Assembly: GCA_024689165.1 (NCBI GenBank)
Contig: JAILDS010000014.1
Span: 1-10,817 of the forward strand
Direction of reading: 5' to 3'
DNA length: 10,817 nt
From: Clostridia bacterium
GTDB lineage: Bacteria > Bacillota > Clostridia > Oscillospirales > Acutalibacteraceae
The notes under the pieces were generated by a model. That model ran no database searches. It had not been told where the DNA came from and worked only from the letters and a program-made list of their open reading frames with translations. Both the position numbers and the translations under genes were made by a program. Shown here one piece after another: positions 1-5,951 of this stretch; the first letter of the stretch is position 1, and each line of letters starts with the position of its first letter.

Positions 1-1164
1 TATCCGAAGGGCGGCAGGCTCTTCTTTTTCAGCATACTCGGGGCTCTTGCGAGCCTCATTCCGTCGGCCTCGCTGGCGATGTGTCTCGACATGTTGTCTG
101 TGGGCAAGCAGAATGCTCCCCACGTCGTATCTGTTCTGGAGCTTCCCTTCGCGGTCCTTTGTCTCTGCGGGGGCTTCTCCCTCGCGGCGGTAGCGGCGGT
201 ATCCGTCCTTACCCGGAGATCGGCGGGCAGAGAGCTTTCCGCCGGGTCCCTCTGCGAGGGACTCGACCAGATGCCCGTCGGCATCTGCTGCAGCATGCAG
301 GACGGTTTCCCGCGGCTCGTCAACGACACGATGCAGCGCATCAGCAACGACGCCTTCGGCGTGGGGGTGTTTGACGCCGCCCTTCTTGAGCGCCGGTTTG
401 CTGAGCGCTCCTTCGAGCCCGGGTGCGAGGTCGACGACAGAGACGGGATCGTTTTCCTGCGCCTGCCGGACGGCAGCGTCAGGCATTTTGTCCGCGGTAA
501 CATCGCGGTCGGCGGCAGGGAAATTATTGAGACGATTGCGTACGACGTGACCGACAGCTACAACGATATGCTCGAGGAGGAAAAACGCAACGAGCATCTT
601 GCTCAGGTCAACCGGACCATCCGGGAATATGACCGCGGCATGGACAGGATCGTCCGTGAAAAAGAGGTGCTCGCCGCCAAGATATGGCTCCACGGCGAGC
701 TCGGGCAATGCCTGCTTTCCATAGAGGGCTATCTCAACGGAGACAACAGCCGCGAGGCGGTGACGAACGAGCTTTCAAGAACGGTCTCTCTGCTCAGAAG
801 CAACACGGCTCCGGAGCATTCCGAGGACCGCATGAGCGCTCTTTTTGAGGCGGCGGACGTCGTCGGCGTAAAGATAAACATAGACGGCGAGTTTCCGACC
901 CGAAACAGGGATATAATTGAGATCGCCATACACGAATGCCTGACCAACACGATAAAGCACGCCGGCGGCCATACGCTGGACGTGAAGATACTCCAAACGG
1001 ACGGCGCGGTCACGGTAGAGCTGACCAACGACGGGGAGCCTCCGCGCGGACCGATAGAGGAGACCGGCGGGCTCAAGGACCTCCGCGCGATGGTCGAACG
1101 CCGCGGCGGGGAGATGCTCGTTGAGCACAAGCCGCGCTTCCTGCTGAAGCTGAGACTGTGCTGA
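1..1164 (+). CDS. Membrane sensor histidine kinase, C-terminal part (5' end outside window)
   Basis: The frame is open from base 1, so the ATG at 79 is not the start and the gene begins upstream. The visible part starts with two hydrophobic segments (about codons 7-31 and 40-63), probably the last membrane helices of a multi-pass sensor. A PAS-sized cytoplasmic region follows, then a charged coiled coil (about 187-225). The dimerisation/phosphoacceptor helix carries KIWLHGELGQCLL, with the candidate phosphorylated His at codon 231. The C-terminal HATPase domain shows an N-box (HECLTNTIKHA, Asn316), a G1 box (NDGEPP, 343-348) and a G2 region (ETGGLKDL, 354-361). This is the layout of HisKA_3/NarX-type kinases that phosphorylate LuxR-type regulators, and one follows 17 bp downstream. 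An oddity is that the residue after the His is Gly rather than the usual Asp/Glu. The signal sensed cannot be read from the sequence. Confidence 0.9.
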   Translation, partial: YPKGGRLFFFSILGALASLIPSASLAMCLDMLSVGKQNAPHVVSVLELPFAVLCLCGGFSLAAVAAVSVLTRRSAGRELSAGSLCEGLDQMPVGICCSMQDGFPRLVNDTMQRISNDAFGVGVFDAALLERRFAERSFEPGCEVDDRDGIVFLRLPDGSVRHFVRGNIAVGGREIIETIAYDVTDSYNDMLEEEKRNEHLAQVNRTIREYDRGMDRIVREKEVLAAKIWLHGELGQCLLSIEGYLNGDNSREAVTNELSRTVSLLRSNTAPEHSEDRMSALFEAADVVGVKINIDGEFPTRNRDIIEIAIHECLTNTIKHAGGHTLDVKILQTDGAVTVELTNDGEPPRGPIEETGGLKDLRAMVERRGGEMLVEHKPRFLLKLRLC

Positions 1165-1181
1165 TCGAAAGGAGACTGATT

Positions 1182-1832
1182 ATGGAAAAAACAAAAGTCA
1201 TGATCGTCGACGATCAATCGATCTCGAGGCATTTTTTTGAACTGACCGTCGGGGCCTCCGACCGTTATGAGGTCGTATTCTCCGTATCCTCCGCTTTCGC
1301 GGCGGACGTCTACCTGCTGGAGAAAAAAGTGGACCTCGTGCTGATGGATATCCTGATGAACGACGGCTCCAGCGGGCTGGAGGCGGCGGCGAGGCTCAAA
1401 AAGACCGACCCCGACGTCAGGATCATCGCCGTGACCAGCATGCCGGAGTATTCATGGATGGAGCGCGCGCGGGAGATCGGGATAGAAAGCTTCTGGTATA
1501 AGGAGCTGGACAAAATCCCGATTCTCGAGGTGATGGACAAGACCATGGCCGGGCAGAGCGTTTATCCGGATTTTGCTCCCCTTGCGCGGCTGGGCAGCGC
1601 CTCGAGCGGGGATTTTACCCGGCGGGAGCTGGAGGTGCTGCGCGAGCTCACCACCGGCAAAAGCAACGCCGCCGTCGCACAGGCGCTCGGCGTCACGGAA
1701 AACACGGTCAAGGCGCACGTGCGTTCCCTGCTTGAAAAGACCGGCTACGGCAGCCGGACAGAGCTTGCGATTAACGCCCGCGTCGTCGGGATAGCGCTCA
1801 AGCCGGATACGGATATAGTCAAAAGTGACTAA
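1182..1832 (+). CDS. NarL/FixJ-family response regulator (REC + LuxR HTH)
   Basis: A DNA-binding response regulator of 216 residues, the partner of the kinase just upstream. The receiver domain (about 4-122) has the acidic pair D10-D11, phosphoacceptor D56 (VLMDILM), T85 (AVTS) and K107 (WYKE), so all switch residues are present. The C-terminal LuxR-type helix-turn-helix (about 144-205) contains TRRELEVLRELTTGKSN and GVTENTVKAHVRSLLEKTG. The ATG at 1182 is chosen because AAAGGAGA lies just before it at good distance. A GTG at 1158 would add eight residues but lacks such a site and overlaps the kinase stop. The pair is surely co-transcribed. Its targets are unknown; an inverted repeat immediately after the gene (1831-1850) is a possible binding site. 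Confidence 0.95.
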   Translation: MEKTKVMIVDDQSISRHFFELTVGASDRYEVVFSVSSAFAADVYLLEKKVDLVLMDILMNDGSSGLEAAARLKKTDPDVRIIAVTSMPEYSWMERAREIGIESFWYKELDKIPILEVMDKTMAGQSVYPDFAPLARLGSASSGDFTRRELEVLRELTTGKSNAAVAQALGVTENTVKAHVRSLLEKTGYGSRTELAINARVVGIALKPDTDIVKSD

Positions 1833-1850
1833 CAAAGATGCCTACTTGTT
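1831..1850. promoter_or_regulatory. Inverted repeat AACAA-N10-TTGTT upstream of secreted-protein promoter
   Basis: AACAA (1831-1835) and TTGTT (1846-1850) are perfect inverted copies. With one bulged A the arms extend to AACAAG/CTTGTT around a 7-nt loop. There is no following T-run, so it is not a terminator. It sits about 27 bp upstream of the TATAAT at 1877, a normal place for an activator site, and LuxR-type regulators bind such repeats. Use by the adjacent regulator is a guess. Repeats this short also occur by chance. Confidence 0.3.
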
Positions 1851-1876
1851 GTGATGAAAAGCGGCCGCCGCCGTTG

Positions 1877-1882
1877 TATAAT
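1877..1882 (+). promoter_or_regulatory. Probable -10 box (TATAAT) of the secreted-protein gene
   Basis: A perfect TATAAT stands in otherwise GC-rich sequence, 67 bp before the ATG at 1950, giving a predicted leader of about 60 nt. No good -35 exists at 16-18 bp spacing (ATGAAA at 1854-1859 is the best), so the promoter may need an activator. The upstream inverted repeat is compatible with that. Confidence 0.55.
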
Positions 1883-1949
1883 AACAGCGTCCGGAAAAAT
1901 AAATACACAGAAACAAGACCGGAACATTTATGAAAGGGGTCAAAAACCT

Positions 1950-2642
1950 ATGAAAAAAACACTTGCTGTTCTTCTTGCCGTACTCCTGTCGTTCTCCGTC
2001 GCCGTTTTCGCTTTTGCCGAAGACGCTCCCGAGCTCGGGGAAGGCTGGGTAGCTATCCCCACCTCCGCCGAAGGTCTTGACGTCGGCGCTTACTATCTTG
2101 ACTTCTCTTCTGTCGATTACGGTGAGTTTTTAAGCACAAAGACTTATCTCTTCAATGAGGAAGAAGTCAAGCTCACGAGTAACGGTGAGGATGTGACCTC
2201 CTATCTTGCCTTCGCCCTCGCTCAAGTCGGCACGGAATACGTCAAGGTCAAGCTTCCCGGCGAAGCCAAGTCTGCCGGCGACTACTACCTTGACATGGCG
2301 GAATCCGATTGGGCGGCTTATTCCAGCTACGTAAAAGCTATTTATAAAAACAAAAACGAGTCCACCCTTTTCGAGGGCAAGATCATAACGGTCTATGAGG
2401 GTGAAGAGACTGAGACCGTCCTTCCGCTTATGAAAAAAGTTATGGGCGATACTACCACTTATGACACGTGGATCGCAATGCTCAACTCCGTGAAGATCGC
2501 AGGAGCCGACGACGCTGGTTCCGACGATGCCGGAACACAGGACGGCGGCAAGACTAACGTCTTCGCCGACTTCTGGGCCAAGATCGTAGCCTTCTTCAAT
2601 AAGATCGGCGAATTCTTCAAGAACCTTTTCGCCAAGAAGTGA
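1950..2642 (+). CDS. Small secreted protein with duplicated domain and Phe-rich C-terminal helix
   Basis: I do not recognise a named family. The 230-residue product starts at the ATG at 1950, preceded by GAAAGGGG at suitable distance; upstream ATGs in the same frame lie at or above the promoter and are rejected. Residues 1-23 form a signal peptide (MKKT, hydrophobic core, ending AFA-ED). There is no lipobox Cys, LPXTG or SLH motif, so it is exported but not obviously anchored. The body holds two related units: GAYYLDFSSVDYGEFLS (46-62) and GDYYLDMAESDWAAYSS (110-126), 64 residues apart. An acidic Gly/Asp/Ala linker (185-200) leads to an amphipathic, Phe/Lys-rich tail (205-230). The gene is clearly less GC-rich than its neighbours. 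It is monocistronic: own -10 box upstream and terminator at 2761. Function is unknown; binding to an envelope or carbohydrate ligand is only a guess. Confidence 0.85.
   Translation: MKKTLAVLLAVLLSFSVAVFAFAEDAPELGEGWVAIPTSAEGLDVGAYYLDFSSVDYGEFLSTKTYLFNEEEVKLTSNGEDVTSYLAFALAQVGTEYVKVKLPGEAKSAGDYYLDMAESDWAAYSSYVKAIYKNKNESTLFEGKIITVYEGEETETVLPLMKKVMGDTTTYDTWIAMLNSVKIAGADDAGSDDAGTQDGGKTNVFADFWAKIVAFFNKIGEFFKNLFAKK
2085..2327 (+). repeat. Internal protein-level duplication in the secreted protein
   Basis: Residues 46-62 and 110-126 align without gaps: G, YYLD, D and S are shared at matching positions, and the aromatic/hydrophobic positions are mostly conserved. The DNA has diverged (for example ggcgcttactatcttgac versus ggcgactactaccttgac), so the duplication is old and held by selection on the protein. 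The full repeat unit is probably about 64 residues; its edges are less certain than its core. Confidence 0.6.
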
Positions 2643-2728
2643 TAGCGGGCTGAACGCATCCGCCGTGATCCGACACGGGGCGATGCCCCTCACCGGACCG
2701 CCGCGGCGCTCCCCGATATCATAAAGAG

Positions 2729-2749
2729 AAAAACCGCCTGATTTGGCGG
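2729..2749 (-). terminator. Weak hairpin terminator on the minus strand
   Basis: CCGCC (2734-2738) pairs with GGCGG (2745-2749) around a 6-nt loop. The five A bases at 2729-2733 become a U-run when read on the minus strand. It lies just before the strong + strand terminator, so together they could stop traffic in both directions. No minus-strand gene is seen here, so its use is uncertain. Confidence 0.35.
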
Positions 2750-2760
2750 CGACTGAACAC

Positions 2761-2795
2761 AACCGGGATGCCCGTATCGGACGTCCCGGTTTTTT
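2761..2795 (+). terminator. Rho-independent terminator of the secreted-protein gene
   Basis: AACCGGGA (2761-2768) pairs perfectly with TCCCGGTT (2784-2791). A smaller inner hairpin, CCG-TAT-CGG (2772-2780), sits in the loop, and a six-T run spans 2790-2795. The right arm plus T-run (2782-2796) is identical over 15 nt to that of the terminator at 9085-9114. It ends the unit starting near 1888. Confidence 0.9.
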
Positions 2796-2881
2796 CGTAC
2801 GGTACCGTCCGCTGTCTGCCGGTCGAAAATCCGGTTTTACCGGTTTTTGGCAGGAACGGCTCGAAAATCTTTGTTTTTCCC

Positions 2882-2910
2882 TTGATTTTTGCGTTCGGTT
2901 TAATTATCCT
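2882..2910 (+). promoter_or_regulatory. Candidate promoter for the glycosidase operon
   Basis: A possible -35 (TTGATT, 2882-2887) and -10 (TATCCT, 2905-2910) are separated by 17 bp, each matching four of six consensus bases. It is the most AT-rich part of the gap and the only reasonable pair found there. No clear catabolite-response element was found beside it. Confidence 0.35.
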
Positions 2911-2964
2911 TTTATTGAATGAACGAACCGGAGCGACGCCTGATCCGACAGACAATGTGAAAAA

Positions 2965-2992
2965 CCGCGGAATAAAGTCGCGGCTTTACTCC
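2965..2992 (+). promoter_or_regulatory. Overlapping alternative hairpins in the mannosidase leader
   Basis: CCGCG (2965-2969) can pair with CGCGG (2979-2983). Alternatively GGAATAAAG (2969-2977) can pair with CTTTACTCC (2984-2992) with a single A-C mismatch and a 6-nt loop. The two folds share bases and exclude each other. They end 36 bp before the ribosome site. There is no T-run, so classic attenuation is not supported, and no known riboswitch is recognised. Confidence 0.3.
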
Positions 2993-3042
2993 CGGGTTTC
3001 TTTTTCGCCGGAGTCAATGATCAACACAGGGGAGGAACAGAA

Positions 3043-5898
3043 ATGACCGTTTCGTCAAAATTCGCTTCGCTGAAAAAACGCGTGGGCGGGAACCGCGAAA
3101 AAACCGGCTATGAGGAGAGCTTCGGCATGCCGGTCGAGGAAAAACAGCGTATCACACCGCCGTCTGCCGCGCAGCGCAGGATACTCGCCGAGCTGGAATT
3201 CGCCCTGCAGCTGTCAAAGCACAGCGGCGGAGCATTCGACGGCGATATCGACGCCGCGCTGGAGTACCTGAACGCACGCCTGGACGCCGAGGGCGCCATA
3301 GGGCAGAGCGACTGTCTGCGGGCGGAGGAGCTTCTGGAGCCCCTCAGAGGACCGGCGAAGGAATACGAGCTGATCCTTGCGGGGCACGCGCACATAGATA
3401 TGAACTGGATGTGGGGCTGGCATGAGACGGTCTCTATCACCCTCGCAACCTTCCGTACGGTGCTCAGGCTTATGGAGGAGTTCCCGGAGTTCTGCTTCTC
3501 GCAGTCCCAGGCCTCCGTCTACCGCATCGTGGAGGAATACGCCCCGGAGCTGATGGAGCCCATCAAAAAGCGCATCGCAGAGGGCCGCTGGGAGGTCACC
3601 GCGACCTCGTGGGTGGAGCCGGACAAAAACCTGCCCGACACGGAATCCCTGCTTCGGCATATCCGCTCCGCGAAGACCTACCTGCGCGATACCTGGGGCG
3701 TGGACCCGGATTCCCTTGAGATCGATTTTTCGCCCGACGCTTTCGGCCACAGCCGGCATATGCCGGAGATCGACCGCGCCGGCGGCGTGAAATACCTTTA
3801 CCACTGCCGGGGACTTGACGAGCAGCAGTCGCTGTATCGCTGGCGCGCTCCCGGCGGCGCGGAGCTGCTTGCCTACCATGAGCAGTACTGGTACAACAGC
3901 GGCATCACTCCGCATATCGGCATCGGTCTTCCGGGCGTCGCGGCGCGCACGGCGGGGCTGAAGACGGGACTGATCGTTTACGGCGTGGGCGACCACGGCG
4001 GCGGGCCGACCCGCCGCGACATCAACCGCGCAATCGAGATGCAGGCATGGCCGGTCTTCCCGCGCATACGCTTCGGCACCCTGCGGGAGTTTTTCCGTAT
4101 CGCAGAATCCGTGCGGGACAAACTGCCCGTGCTCGACCACGAGCTGAATTTCGTGCTGACCGGCTGCGCCACCACGCAGAGCCGCATCAAAAAATACGTC
4201 CGCCGCTGTGAAAACACGCTGCTCGACGCCGAAAGCCTCGCCGCGCTGGCGGAGGCAAAAACCGGCAGGCGCTTCGACCCCGCCATGCTCGAGAGCGCCC
4301 GCAGGGACCTGCTGTTCTGCGATTTCCACGATATCCTGACCGGCTCCTGCGTGCAGGACAGCCGCGAGCACGCGATAGGCCTGCTGCAGCAGACCCTTGC
4401 CCGCGGACAGACCCGGCTGACCGACGCCATGCTCGCCGTGACGGACTCCATCGATACCACCGGGATCGCGTTCGATACCGATACCGCCGATTCCCAGGCG
4501 CAGGGCGCCGGTGCGGGCTTTTACGCCTCCGGTGCCGCTTACAACGGCCCGGAGCGCGGCAACGGCCTCGTGCGGGCGTACACGGTGTTCAACCCCACGC
4601 CGGAGGAAAAGGCGGAGCCCGTGGAGATCACTCTGTGGGACTGGCAGGGCGACCTGAACCGTCTTCAGGCCGCCGACGCAGACGGTAACCCGCTGGAGCT
4701 GCAGCTTCTCGACCGCTCCTACCGGCAGTACTGGGACCACCAGTACGTGCGCGCCCTGGTCTATATGCGCATGAGCGCGCTCTCATACGCCACCGTGGTG
4801 TTCTCGGAAGCGGAGCTCGACGAATATCCGTTTTATTATCAGTGTGCGCTCAACACCCGCCCGGATGAAAACATAGTACTTGAGAATGAGTGTATCCGCG
4901 CGGAGTTCGACCGCGCCGACGGACGAATGGTCTCTCTGCGGGACGCGCAGACCGGCGAGGAATTCCTCGCGCCGGGCAAACGTGCGGGCTTTGTTCTGGT
5001 CGACACCGAATCGCGTACCTCCGACGCGTGGAACATAGGCAGATACCTGAGGGAGCATCCCGTAACGGACTCGGTCGAGCTCGTACGCGACCTGAACGGG
5101 CATCTTCGCAGCGGCTTTACCGTTAAAACGCGGGTCCGGGATTCCGTGCTCACCGAGCGGATTTATCTGGACAAGGGCGCCAGGCAGGTCACGATACAGA
5201 CCGAAGCGGACTGGCACGAGACCGCCGGGGAGACCGTGCCCGTGCTGGTCTACGAGCTGCCCGTCGCCTACGCCCCGGAGCGGTACCTGTATAACGTGCC
5301 CGGCGGCAGCGCACTGCGGGAGCCGATGGAGCTCGACGTACAGGGGCTTTCCTACGCCGCCGCGCTGAGGCCGCACGAAAAGAGCGCCGCGATATTCACC
5401 GACTGCAAATCCGGCTTCCGCGGCAGGGCGGACGGCACGCTGATATCCACGCTGATCAATTCCAGCAGCTCGCCCGACCCGTACCCCGAGCGGGGGATAC
5501 ACCGCTTCACGCTGGGCGTCGGAGTGGTCCCCGGCTGTATGCGCCGGCTCGAGACCAACGCGGTGAGCTTCAACCACAGGCTCGTTTATCAGAGCGTCGG
5601 CTGCCATGCGGGGACGCTGAGCGCAAACGGCTCCCTCTGGAGCGGCGGGGTGAAACGCGCGGTGATCTGTTCCGCCGCGGTCTCCGGCGACGGTCTTCTT
5701 CTGCGCATCGGCACGCCCGCGGCGAAGGAAGGGACCGCGGAATTCACCTTTGACAAACCGGTCAAAAAAGCCTTCTTCGTCGACCTTCTGGAAAGACCTG
5801 CAGACCTGCCCGCGCCGGAAGTTGACGGCTGCACGGTGAGGGCGGCCGTCCCGCCCTACCGCATAGTGACGCTGAAGCTTGAGTTCTTCCGACCCTGA
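3043..5898 (+). CDS. GH38 alpha-mannosidase, cytoplasmic
   Basis: A glycoside hydrolase family 38 enzyme of 951 residues, a usual length for the family, which removes alpha-mannose with retention of configuration using a bound zinc. Visible active-site motifs: GHAHIDMNWMWGW (114-126; zinc ligands H117 and D119), EGRWEVTATSWVEPDKNLP (substrate-binding region), SPDAFGHS (230-237; nucleophile and zinc ligand D232), GDHGGGPT (316-323; D317 probable general acid) and FHDILTGSC (428-436; zinc ligand H429). The remainder is the middle helical domain and the large C-terminal beta-sandwich region. There is no signal peptide or membrane segment, so it probably trims imported manno-oligosaccharides inside the cell. 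The start at 3043 follows GGGGAGG at 7 bp. An ATG at 3127 also has an AGGAG-like site and would remove 28 residues outside the catalytic core. The next glycosidase begins 53 bp after the stop, without a terminator between. Linkage specificity cannot be read. Confidence 0.95.
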   Translation: MTVSSKFASLKKRVGGNREKTGYEESFGMPVEEKQRITPPSAAQRRILAELEFALQLSKHSGGAFDGDIDAALEYLNARLDAEGAIGQSDCLRAEELLEPLRGPAKEYELILAGHAHIDMNWMWGWHETVSITLATFRTVLRLMEEFPEFCFSQSQASVYRIVEEYAPELMEPIKKRIAEGRWEVTATSWVEPDKNLPDTESLLRHIRSAKTYLRDTWGVDPDSLEIDFSPDAFGHSRHMPEIDRAGGVKYLYHCRGLDEQQSLYRWRAPGGAELLAYHEQYWYNSGITPHIGIGLPGVAARTAGLKTGLIVYGVGDHGGGPTRRDINRAIEMQAWPVFPRIRFGTLREFFRIAESVRDKLPVLDHELNFVLTGCATTQSRIKKYVRRCENTLLDAESLAALAEAKTGRRFDPAMLESARRDLLFCDFHDILTGSCVQDSREHAIGLLQQTLARGQTRLTDAMLAVTDSIDTTGIAFDTDTADSQAQGAGAGFYASGAAYNGPERGNGLVRAYTVFNPTPEEKAEPVEITLWDWQGDLNRLQAADADGNPLELQLLDRSYRQYWDHQYVRALVYMRMSALSYATVVFSEAELDEYPFYYQCALNTRPDENIVLENECIRAEFDRADGRMVSLRDAQTGEEFLAPGKRAGFVLVDTESRTSDAWNIGRYLREHPVTDSVELVRDLNGHLRSGFTVKTRVRDSVLTERIYLDKGARQVTIQTEADWHETAGETVPVLVYELPVAYAPERYLYNVPGGSALREPMELDVQGLSYAAALRPHEKSAAIFTDCKSGFRGRADGTLISTLINSSSSPDPYPERGIHRFTLGVGVVPGCMRRLETNAVSFNHRLVYQSVGCHAGTLSANGSLWSGGVKRAVICSAAVSGDGLLLRIGTPAAKEGTAEFTFDKPVKKAFFVDLLERPADLPAPEVDGCTVRAAVPPYRIVTLKLEFFRP

Positions 5899-5951
5899 CT
5901 GCGGGGAGCGAAACAAGTCCAAATCGACCCGATCACACAAGGAGAAACGCC

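Larger units (their letters stand above)
2796..3042. other. Non-coding leader region before the alpha-mannosidase gene
   Basis: These 247 bases lie between a strong terminator and the mannosidase start. They hold no convincing gene: an open frame from 2768 to 3046 starts inside the terminator hairpin and is rejected. The stretch 2865-2925 is AT-rich. The best promoter candidate is TTGATT (2882-2887), 17 bp, TATCCT (2905-2910), which matches the consensus only partly. Foldable sequence follows at 2965-2992, and a very good ribosome site (GGGGAGG, 3029-3035) precedes the ATG. A leader of about 125 nt is predicted. Confidence 0.6.

Noticed and set aside
1851..1949. N-terminal extension of the secreted protein from an upstream start at 1851
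   Set aside because: It would begin above the TATAAT box and place 33 polar residues before a clear signal peptide.
2677..2689. Small hairpin GGGGC-GAT-GCCCC after the secreted-protein gene
   Set aside because: Only five pairs and no T-run; the real terminator follows at 2761. It may be part of a repeat but no second copy is seen.
2768..3046. Open frame of 92 codons with a hydrophobic stretch, overlapping the mannosidase start by ATGA
   Set aside because: Its start lies inside the terminator hairpin, it has no ribosome site, and the hydrophobic part comes from translating the AT-rich promoter-like region.
3214..4740. Long minus-strand open frame (508 codons) opposite the mannosidase gene
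   Set aside because: It is a shadow of a high-GC gene: no family motifs and no ribosome site, while the + strand has full GH38 motifs.
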